Source: an uncultured Sphingomonas sp.
GTDB taxonomy: Bacteria; Pseudomonadota; Alphaproteobacteria; Sphingomonadales; Sphingomonadaceae
Assembly (NCBI GenBank): GCA_946886645.1
Contig: CAMPIY010000028.1
Location: 1-12,055, forward strand
Direction of reading: 5' to 3'
DNA: 12,055 nt
In this document: in pieces, positions 6,778-12,055 of the stretch
Position numbering within the stretch: the first letter of the stretch is position 1
Layout: each line of letters begins with the position of its first letter
The notes under the pieces: generated by a model
The model's database searches: none
What the model was told of the DNA's origin: nothing
The model's input: only the letters and a program-made list of their open reading frames with translations
Program-made: the position numbers and the translations under genes

Positions 6778-7865
6778 GTCAGTCGATCCGCTTTCTTGGA
6801 GTTGCCGTGCTGGCCTGGGCCGGCGTCAGGGCCGTCAGCCTGGGCCTTGTGCCCGGCACCGACTTCCTCGCCTTCGACCTTCCTCAGAAGCCGGCCGGCG
6901 AAAAGACGGCACCCGTGCAACCGACCCGGCTTCCGCCGATCGAGCCCATGGCGCCCGCGCCCTATGCGGCGGCGCCTGCCTATCCGCCCTACGGATACCC
7001 GCCCTACGGTCCGGCCTACGCCGGTGCCTATCCGGTCTATGTCCCGATGCCCGCGGGGGCGGCCCGCTCCAGCCCGCCCATCGTCCAATATATCAGCGTG
7101 CCGGTTCCCATGCCCGGGCCGTCGGCAGCGCCCTATTTCCAGCCCGGCCAGCCGACGGAGCCCTGGCCCGAAACCGCCTTCGCCGCTCCGGTCCCCGGCC
7201 CCAAGGTCACGCCGTCGTTCCGGGAAGAAAAGGCGCCGCCCGCCTTCGACCGGCTGCAGCTGTCGACCTGGGCGATGCTGCGCGGGACGCCGGGGCCCGC
7301 GGGCATCTCCGGCACCGGCACGCTCGGCGGAAGCCAGGCCGGCGCGCGGCTGCTCTACCGCTTCAACCCTCACCTCGCCGCTTCGCTGCGAACCAGCGCG
7401 CCGATCAACAGCCGGCGCGGGGGCGAGGCAGCGCTGGGCGTCCGCTACCAGCCGTTCCTCTCGATCCCCGTCGCCATCACCGCCGAGCGCCGCAAGGCGT
7501 TCGGCCAGTACGGCACGGGCCGCAATGCCTTCGCCGCGTTCGTCGAGGGCGGCCTCTACGGGCAGCGCCTGCCGCTCAATTCCAGCCTCGACACCTACCT
7601 GCAGGCCGGGATCGTCGGCGCGAAAAGCCGCGATTGGTTCGTCGACGGGCAGGCGGCGGTGACGCGCCCGGTCTACAAGAATTTCTCTGCCGGATTCGGC
7701 GTCTGGGGAGGCGCCCAGCCGGGCCTTAGCCGCCTCGACGTCGGCCCGCGCCTGTCGCTCCGCGTCGGCAGCCGGATGCGGGTCCACGCCGACTATCGCC
7801 ACAAGCTCGTCGGCAATGCCGAGCCCGGCTCGGGCGGGGTCGTAACCGTCGCGGGAGATTTTTAA
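6774..7865 (+). CDS. Exported protein with Pro/Tyr-rich linker and NfrA C-terminal-like beta domain
   Basis: This 363-residue protein is translationally coupled to the NfrB-like synthase. Residues 5-25 are hydrophobic (signal or anchor). Residues about 46-150 are low-complexity and very rich in Pro, Tyr and Ala, with a tandem YPPYGYPPYGP. From about residue 158 the sequence becomes strand-like: QLSTWAMLRG, GGSQAGARLLYRF, LAASLRTSAPI, AALGVRYQPF, AFVEGGLYGQR, LDTYLQAGIVG, VHADYRHKL, ending in VAGDF. Alternating hydrophobics and a terminal Phe fit an outer-membrane barrel. It recalls the C-terminal domain of NfrA (N4 adsorption protein A), the outer-membrane partner of NfrB. E. coli NfrA is about 990 residues and carries TPR repeats; none are visible here. 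The likely job is to pass the NfrB-like product across the outer membrane. The gene is certain; NfrA-C homology is a judgement from sequence style and context. Confidence 0.72.
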   Translation: MSQSIRFLGVAVLAWAGVRAVSLGLVPGTDFLAFDLPQKPAGEKTAPVQPTRLPPIEPMAPAPYAAAPAYPPYGYPPYGPAYAGAYPVYVPMPAGAARSSPPIVQYISVPVPMPGPSAAPYFQPGQPTEPWPETAFAAPVPGPKVTPSFREEKAPPAFDRLQLSTWAMLRGTPGPAGISGTGTLGGSQAGARLLYRFNPHLAASLRTSAPINSRRGGEAALGVRYQPFLSIPVAITAERRKAFGQYGTGRNAFAAFVEGGLYGQRLPLNSSLDTYLQAGIVGAKSRDWFVDGQAAVTRPVYKNFSAGFGVWGGAQPGLSRLDVGPRLSLRVGSRMRVHADYRHKLVGNAEPGSGGVVTVAGDF

Positions 7866-7880
7866 GGCCCGACCCGCCTT
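7864..7880 (+). terminator. Weak stem-loop after the NfrA-like gene
   Basis: AAGGC (7864-7868) can pair with GCCTT (7876-7880) around a 7-base loop, followed by GGTTTTG. The stem is short and the T run interrupted, so it may only partly separate the synthase pair from the next two genes. Confidence 0.25.
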
Positions 7881-7923
7881 GGTTTTGTCGCGCTTTTCCG
7901 GTTAGCGTCGCCGCCGACGCGTC

Positions 7924-8832
7924 ATGGACATCTACCTTCCCATCGCCGGCCAGTCGGTCAACGCCCTGCTGATCGTCATTCTCGGCGGGCTGGTCGGCCT
8001 GCTGTCGGGCATGTTCGGCGTCGGTGGCGGCTTCCTGACGACGCCGTTGCTCATCTTCTACGGGATTCCGCCGACGGTCGCGGTCGCCTCCGCCACCACG
8101 CAGATCGCGGGCGCGTCGGTGTCCGGCGTGTTCGCCCATATGCGGCGGGGCGGGGTCGACCTGAAGATGGGCGGGGTGATGATCGTCGGCGGAACATTGG
8201 GCAGCCTGGTCGGCGCCGGGCTGTTCCGCTTGCTCCAGGCGTCCGGCCAGATCGACCTGGTCATCGCCTTCCTCTACGTCATCCTTCTCGGCGGCATTGG
8301 CGGCCTGATGCTGAAGGACGCGATGGTCGCGCTTGGCTGGATCAAGCTGGACGCGCCGAAGGAACGGCCGCGCCACAACCGCTGGGTCGCCAGCTTGCCC
8401 GGGCGCTGGCGCTTCTACGCCTCGGGTCTCTACCTCTCGCCGCTCGCACCCCTCGCCCTGGGTTTTGTCGCGGGCATCATGACGGTGCTGCTGGGCGTCG
8501 GCGGCGGGTTCATCCTAGTTCCGGCGATGATCTATATTCTCGGCATGGCCGCGCGCGTCGTGGTCGGGACCAGCCTGGTCATGATCCTGGCCGTCAGCGC
8601 CTGGTCGGTGATGATCCACGCAATGACGACGCAGGCGGTCGACATTGTGCTTGCCGGCCTGCTGCTCGTCGGGGGCGTGATCGGTGCCCAATATGGCGCG
8701 ATCCTGGCGACGCGGCTGAAGCCCGACCTGCTGCGCCTGGCGCTGGCCGGGATCATCCTGCTGGTCGCCCTTCGGATGCTGCTCGGCCTCGCCTGGCGGC
8801 CCGACGAGATATTCTCGATCGAATATCTATGA
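7924..8832 (+). CDS. TauE/SafE family permease (sulfite exporter-like)
   Basis: This is a 302-residue inner-membrane transporter of the TauE/SafE family (PF01925), whose members move small sulfur-containing or organic anions such as sulfite or sulfoacetate. The two-fold internal repeat is clear: GLLSGMFGVGGGFLTTPLL at about residues 25-43 and MTVLLGVGGGFILVPAMI at about 184-201, each with the family's GVGGGF motif. About eight hydrophobic segments are present, plus a cytoplasmic loop around residues 140-165 (KLDAPKERPRHNRW). Length is normal. The ribosome site is poor, so the ATG at 7924 may be translated from a short leader. The gene overlaps the next one by ATGA at 8829-8832, implying co-translation with a TIGR02186 protein. 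The substrate cannot be deduced; no sulfur-metabolism gene is in the window. Confidence 0.92.
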   Translation: MDIYLPIAGQSVNALLIVILGGLVGLLSGMFGVGGGFLTTPLLIFYGIPPTVAVASATTQIAGASVSGVFAHMRRGGVDLKMGGVMIVGGTLGSLVGAGLFRLLQASGQIDLVIAFLYVILLGGIGGLMLKDAMVALGWIKLDAPKERPRHNRWVASLPGRWRFYASGLYLSPLAPLALGFVAGIMTVLLGVGGGFILVPAMIYILGMAARVVVGTSLVMILAVSAWSVMIHAMTTQAVDIVLAGLLLVGGVIGAQYGAILATRLKPDLLRLALAGIILLVALRMLLGLAWRPDEIFSIEYL

Positions 8833-9587
8833 GGCGCGCGCTCCTCATCCTCGGCGTCACGCCGCTGCTGATGGCCCAGGCCGAGCCCAAGCTGGTGCCC
8901 GACATTTCCTCGCGATCGATCGAGATCCGCTACAGCTTCACCGGTGCGCAGCTGCTGCTGTTCGGGGCGATCATCTATCCGGGCGGACGGGTCCCGTCCA
9001 AGCCGGCCGACGTCGTTGTCGTCCTCAAGGGTCCGGTCGAACCGATCCTGGTGCGCGAAAAGCAGAAGATCGCCGGAATCTGGATGAACGCGGACAGCAA
9101 CCGCTTCCGTTCCGCCCCCAGCTTCTATGCCGTTGCCTCCTCCGCGCCGGTTCGCGACCTGGTCGACGAGCGCACCGCAGCGATTTACGAGCTTGGCCTG
9201 CAGGACCTGCAGCTGTCCCCCGGCGGCGGCGCCCTGCCCGACAAGGAACGCCGCTTTGAGGCCGGACTGCTCGACCTTAGGAAGCGCCAAGGTCTCTACG
9301 CCGAGCACCCCCACGGCGTGGAGATCAGCGAAGGCGTCCTCTACCGGGCGCGCATCTCCATCCCCAGCCAGGTTCCGGTCGGGACCTACACCGCCGAGAC
9401 CTTCCTGGTGTCGAACGGCAAGGTGATCGCCGCCGCCACGCGCGAAATCGAGATTGGCAAATCGGGCTTCGAACGTTTCGTCGCGCTTGCCGCCAAGCGC
9501 CACGGCTTCCTCTACGGTCTCGCCGCCGTCCTGCTCTCGCTCGGGCTCGGGTGGGCCGCCGCCGCCGCGTTCAGGCGCCGCTTCTAA
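8829..9587 (+). CDS. TIGR02186 / Alph_Pro_TM family membrane-anchored protein
   Basis: This 252-residue exported protein belongs to the alphaproteobacterial Alph_Pro_TM family (PF09608, TIGR02186), function unknown. Residues 1-18 are a signal peptide with probable cleavage at AQA-EP. The family pattern is visible in SSRSIEIRYSFTGAQLLLFGAI, PADVVVVLKGP, IAGIWMNADS and PSFYAVASSAP. A charged middle section (about 130-165) and the conserved VPVGTYTAETFLV come before a C-terminal helix (about 230-246) followed by RRRF, placing a large periplasmic domain on a C-terminal anchor. It starts inside the stop of the TauE/SafE gene (ATGA), so the two are made together and the protein may be an accessory subunit of the permease. 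That functional link is inferred from coupling. Confidence 0.9.
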   Translation: MRRALLILGVTPLLMAQAEPKLVPDISSRSIEIRYSFTGAQLLLFGAIIYPGGRVPSKPADVVVVLKGPVEPILVREKQKIAGIWMNADSNRFRSAPSFYAVASSAPVRDLVDERTAAIYELGLQDLQLSPGGGALPDKERRFEAGLLDLRKRQGLYAEHPHGVEISEGVLYRARISIPSQVPVGTYTAETFLVSNGKVIAAATREIEIGKSGFERFVALAAKRHGFLYGLAAVLLSLGLGWAAAAAFRRRF

Positions 9588-9648
9588 GCTTATTTTAACC
9601 TGCTTAGGCTAATCGAACGCCAACCAATTTCATGAGGTGGCGTTACCG

Positions 9649-11331
9649 ATGACCGACCAACCGAGCCTGAAGCAGTTCCTCGAGGAGCTGAGCAGCTATA
9701 GCGAGACCGACGGCGCAACCGCTTCTTCGGCCGACCATGCCGCCGCCCCGCCGATCGGGCGCGTGCTCGAAATCGCCGGCTCGGGCTCGCGCATCTGGAT
9801 GGATTTCAGCCGCCTGCAAATGCTGCTCAACCACGCCGACCCGTCGGTAGCCATGGCCGGGCAGGTGGGCAGCCAGGTCAAGATGATGGTCGGCAACAGT
9901 TGGCTGATCGCCAATGTTCGTACGCTTTCGACCGGCAGCGACGGCAAGGTGCTGGGCCAGATCGACTTTCTCGGCGAAGGGCAGAGCGTCGCCGGCGGGC
10001 GGATGTCCAACTTCCGCCGCGGCGTGACCCGCTATCCGATCCCGGGCTGCGAAGTATTGCCCGTCACCACCGAGGATATGCGCGCCATCTTCGCCGCGGC
10101 CGACGATCCGCACGTCGAGATCGGCACCGTCTATCCGACCGACGATATTCGCGGCACGCTCTACATCGACCCGATGCTGTCGAAGCATTTCGCGGTGCTT
10201 GGGTCGACCGGTACCGGTAAATCGACCTCGGTCTCGCTGATCCTGCACCGCATTTCCCAATATTCGCCCGAAGGTCACATCGTGATGATCGACCCGCACG
10301 GCGAATATTCGGCGGCGTTCAAGGATTGCGGAGAGCTGTTCAACGTCGACAACCTCCAGCTGCCTTACTGGCTGTTGAACTTCGAAGAGCATTGCGAGGT
10401 CCTGCTGACGACCGACGGCGCCGAGCGCCAGCGCGACGCCGACATCCTCGGCAAATGCCTGCTGGCCGCGCGGACCAAGGGCAAGAATGTCGAACAATAT
10501 GGCAAGGTGACGGTGGATTCGCCGATTCCCTACCTGCTCACCGATTTGAACCAGATCCTGGTCGCGGAGATGGGCAAGCTCGACCGCGCAGGCGACACCA
10601 CGCCCTATCAGCGCCTGAAGAACAAGCTCGACGAGATTCGCGCCGATCCGCGCTACACCTTCATGTTCTCCGGAATGCTGGTGAGCGACACGATGGGCAG
10701 CTTCATCGGCAAGCTGTTCCGCCTGCCGGCGCATGGCAAACCGATTTCGATCGTCGACGTGTCGGGCGTTCCGTCCGAAGTCACCAGCGTCGTCGTGTCG
10801 GTTCTGGCGCGCATGGTGTTCGACTATGCGATCTGGTCGCGCACCGAGGCGCAGCGCCCGATCCTGTTGGTCTGCGAAGAAGCCCACCGCTACGTCCCCA
10901 AGGACGAAAGCAGCGGCGGCCAGGCGGTCCGCAAGATCCTGGAACGTATCGCCAAGGAAGGCCGTAAGTACGGCGTGTCGCTGGGCCTGATCACGCAGCG
11001 CCCGTCGGACCTTGCCGAAGGCGTGCTGTCGCAGTGCGGCACGATCATCTCGATGCGTCTGAACAACGATCGAGACCAGGCCTGCGTCCGGGCCGCCATG
11101 CCCGAAGGTGCTCGCGGCTTCCTCGATGCCATCCCGGCACTTCGCAACCGCGAATGCATCGTCTGCGGCGAAGGTGTCGCCATCCCGATCCGCGTCCGCT
11201 TCGACGACCTTGAGCCGGAGAAGCGCCCGGCCTCGAGCGACCCCAGCTTCGCCTCTTCCTGGCGCGAGACAGGCGACGAGCAGGGCATCATCACCCGCAC
11301 GGTGAAGAGGTGGCGGGGGCACGGCAGGTAA
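9649..11331 (+). CDS. HerA-like ATPase (FtsK/HerA superfamily, DUF87)
   Basis: This 560-residue cytoplasmic P-loop ATPase is of the HerA type, which forms hexameric DNA-pumping rings. Residues about 35-125 resemble the HAS-barrel N-terminal domain (PIGRVLEIAGSGSRIWMDF). Then come Walker A GSTGTGKST at 185-193, IDPHGEY at 214-220, Walker B ILLVCEEAH at about 405-413, and TQRPSDL at about 449-455, the conserved motif next to the sensor. ISMRLNNDRDQ and the GEGVAIPIRVRF ending are typical of bacterial HerA-like ATP-binding proteins. ATG 9649 was chosen because GAGGT (9634-9638) precedes it by ten bases; a GTG at 9637 lies within that ribosome site. HerA usually works with the nuclease NurA, or in defence systems with SIR2 or DUF4297 proteins; none is adjacent, so this is an orphan with unknown role. 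All catalytic motifs are intact. Confidence 0.92.
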   Translation: MTDQPSLKQFLEELSSYSETDGATASSADHAAAPPIGRVLEIAGSGSRIWMDFSRLQMLLNHADPSVAMAGQVGSQVKMMVGNSWLIANVRTLSTGSDGKVLGQIDFLGEGQSVAGGRMSNFRRGVTRYPIPGCEVLPVTTEDMRAIFAAADDPHVEIGTVYPTDDIRGTLYIDPMLSKHFAVLGSTGTGKSTSVSLILHRISQYSPEGHIVMIDPHGEYSAAFKDCGELFNVDNLQLPYWLLNFEEHCEVLLTTDGAERQRDADILGKCLLAARTKGKNVEQYGKVTVDSPIPYLLTDLNQILVAEMGKLDRAGDTTPYQRLKNKLDEIRADPRYTFMFSGMLVSDTMGSFIGKLFRLPAHGKPISIVDVSGVPSEVTSVVVSVLARMVFDYAIWSRTEAQRPILLVCEEAHRYVPKDESSGGQAVRKILERIAKEGRKYGVSLGLITQRPSDLAEGVLSQCGTIISMRLNNDRDQACVRAAMPEGARGFLDAIPALRNRECIVCGEGVAIPIRVRFDDLEPEKRPASSDPSFASSWRETGDEQGIITRTVKRWRGHGR

Positions 11332-11348
11332 GCCCGAGCGCAGCGAAG

Positions 11349-11365
11349 CGATTGCACAGCAATCG
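11349..11365. repeat. Hairpin CGATTGC-ACA-GCAATCG
   Basis: A perfect 7-bp inverted repeat with a 3-base loop, extendable by one G-T and one A-T pair. It begins 18 bases after the HerA-like stop codon and is the first of a series. Confidence 0.7.
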
Positions 11366-11396
11366 TTAGCAGCGCGAAGAGAGCGTCCTGCCCGGC

Positions 11397-11424
11397 CGGC
11401 GGGTCGCGTTAGCGAACCCGACCG
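11397..11424. repeat. Bulged hairpin around GTTA loop
   Basis: CGGCGGGT plus CGC pairs with GCG plus ACCCG and CCG around the loop GTTA (11408-11411), with single unpaired A residues at 11415 and 11421. About eleven pairs in all. The regular bulges suggest a folded RNA or DNA element rather than a simple terminator. Confidence 0.6.
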
Positions 11425-11426
11425 AC

Positions 11427-11449
11427 GTCACGGGATTTACTCCCGTGAC
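11427..11449. terminator. Strong hairpin GTCACGGGA-TTTAC-TCCCGTGAC
   Basis: A perfect 9-bp stem with a 5-base loop about 95 bases after the HerA-like gene. It lacks a following T tract in either direction, so if it stops transcription it would do so weakly or by pausing. The structure is certain and the role inferred. Confidence 0.5.
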
Positions 11450-11479
11450 CGCCTTCGCGGCAAAATTCCGGGGAAAGAT

Positions 11480-11596
11480 GCTGCAGCGGAGTAGGTTTCG
11501 AACCTACCAAAGCTCCCGATTTTCAACGGCGCGGGCCGTGTCTCGGACAATTACCACCGTCGCGCTTCCTCGCATCGCGACACGCTCCGCTGCAGC
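11480..11596. repeat. Cloverleaf-like element closed by a 12-bp perfect inverted repeat, possible ncRNA
   Basis: GCTGCAGCGGAG (11480-11491) is exactly complementary to 11585-11596, and one G-T pair extends it inward. Inside are three further hairpins: 11491-11507 (GTAGGTT/AACCTAC), 11526-11539 (ACGGC/GCCGT) and 11559-11581 (GTCGCG/CGCGAC, 11-base loop). Read on the minus strand, the last arm before the closing stem is GTAGG-TTCGAAA-CCTAC, shaped like a tRNA T arm. However, the element is 117 nt long, has no recognisable D arm or paired anticodon arm, and no CCA follows. On the plus strand the closing stem is followed by TTTT, so it could also act as a terminator for rightward transcription. 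Confidence 0.5.
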
Positions 11597-11666
11597 TTTT
11601 CCAAAATAGTTGATCCGAAACTGAACTGCAAAATGCGGGTATCGTCGTGGCAAGAATGATCTCACC

Positions 11667-12055
11667 TCACCCCTTCGTCCCCACCGCCATCAACTGCGCC
11701 AACCGCGCCTTGAACCGCGCCAGCTCATCCCCCGCCAACACAGCCGAGCTTCCGAATTTCACGCCCATCGGGTTCACCGCGACGCCGTTTCGATAAACCT
11801 CGTAATGCAGGTGCGGACCGGTCGAGAGCCCCGACGACCCGACATAGCCGATCACCTGCCCCTGGTGCACGAGCGTGCCCGGCTCGACGATGATCCGGCT
11901 CATATGGTTGTAACTGGTCGCGAGACCTCCACCATGGGCTAGGCGCACTTGGCGTCCGTAGCCGCCGGCCCATCCGGCACGCGTCACCTGCCCGTCGGCG
12001 GTAGCGACGATCGGCTGGCCGTAATGGGCGCCGAAGTCGATGCCCTTGTGCATCC
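11667..12055 (-). CDS. M23 family metallopeptidase (LytM domain), partial, N-terminus beyond window
   Basis: This is the C-terminal part of a zinc-dependent peptidoglycan endopeptidase, or of a degenerate LytM regulator. The fragment starts within the catalytic domain at MHKGIDFGAHYGQPI and holds both zinc motifs, HxxxD (HKGID) and HxH (HLHYEVY), plus the conserved SYNHMS histidine, so it looks catalytically intact. GSSGLSTGPHLHYE is the family signature. A basic-acidic tail of about 35 residues follows (AGDELARFKARLAQLM) before the TGA. The frame is open to the window edge, and the Met near 12053 is an internal residue, not a start, because M23 domains usually have upstream sequence leading into this motif. 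The visible end is convergent with the HerA-like gene. It acts in the periplasm on cell-wall cross-links. Confidence 0.93.
   Translation of the reverse strand, partial: MHKGIDFGAHYGQPIVATADGQVTRAGWAGGYGRQVRLAHGGGLATSYNHMSRIIVEPGTLVHQGQVIGYVGSSGLSTGPHLHYEVYRNGVAVNPMGVKFGSSAVLAGDELARFKARLAQLMAVGTKG

Larger units (their letters stand above)
11332..11666. other. Hairpin-dense gap between convergent genes
   Basis: No gene is supported in these 335 bases between the HerA-like gene and the M23 peptidase gene, which point at each other. The left 130 bases carry at least three separate hairpins (listed individually) and a short CCGC/GCGG one at 11449-11460. The right part is a cloverleaf-like inverted repeat. 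No long T tract follows the left hairpins. The gap probably serves to end transcription from both sides but is more elaborate than needed for that alone. Confidence 0.6.

Noticed and set aside
6687..7802. Minus-strand frame of 371 codons opposite the NfrA-like gene
   Set aside because: The plus-strand gene is ATGA-coupled to its partner and has a signal segment and a C-terminal Phe. The antisense frame is compositionally an artefact.
8532..9503. Minus-strand frame of 323 codons opposite the TauE/TIGR02186 junction
   Set aside because: It crosses two well-supported overlapping plus-strand genes and has no motif of its own.
9643..11322. A 559-codon open frame on the minus strand opposite the HerA-like gene
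   Set aside because: It mirrors a gene with every HerA motif intact. The antisense product has no recognisable motif and the His/Asp/Arg-rich composition typical of GC-rich antisense frames.
11480..11596. Annotation as tRNA-Ser, tRNA-Sec or tmRNA
   Set aside because: No D arm, no paired anticodon arm, no CCA, 117 nt overall, and no Ala-Asn-Asp-type tag reading frame or permuted order as in alphaproteobacterial tmRNA.
1..12055. CRISPR array, insertion sequence, prophage or toxin-antitoxin pair
   Set aside because: No regularly spaced repeats, transposase motifs, terminal repeats, phage genes or small paired genes are visible on either strand.

Overview
The window looks like chromosomal DNA of a GC-rich alphaproteobacterium, most likely a sphingomonad. 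The evidence is high GC in most genes, a Flp/CpaB (Tad) pilus start next to a CtrA-type TTAA-N7-TTAAC box, a TIGR02186 (Alph_Pro_TM) protein paired with a TauE/SafE permease, and a short NfrB-type glycosyltransferase. No mobile element, CRISPR array, rRNA or canonical tRNA is visible.

Left part (1-2028, minus strand): the 5' part of cpaB runs off the left edge. Upstream of it are a strong UUCG-capped hairpin and a 61-residue Flp pilin gene, so the visible order of the Tad locus is flp, hairpin, cpaB. Upstream of flp is about 430 bp of non-coding DNA with seven TTAA sites, including one exact CtrA-type box. Next comes a membrane protein with a DUF2569-like C-terminus.

Middle part (2146-5222): two multi-pass envelope proteins are convergent and end in one shared CTAG. 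The plus-strand gene encodes a GT-C-like membrane protein of unknown function. The minus-strand gene encodes a GT22 (Alg9/PIG-B-like) glycosyltransferase and is clearly poorer in GC than its surroundings.

Right part (5401-11331, plus strand): a reduced NfrB-like GT2 synthase overlaps (ATGA) a gene for an exported protein with a Pro/Tyr-rich linker and an NfrA-C-like beta domain. The pair could make and export a surface polysaccharide. Then come a TauE/SafE permease overlapping (ATGA) a TIGR02186 membrane-anchored protein, and an orphan HerA-like ATPase.

Right end (11332-12055): a 335-bp gap between convergent genes is packed with hairpins and a cloverleaf-like element closed by a 12-bp perfect inverted repeat, which I cannot assign to a known RNA. 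The C-terminal part of an M23 peptidase gene runs off the right edge on the minus strand.

The recurring theme is the cell envelope: pilus, glycosyltransferases, polysaccharide export and peptidoglycan hydrolysis. The most interesting unexplained items are the 11332-11666 structured region, the stripped-down NfrB/NfrA-like pair and the TTAA-rich flp promoter region.
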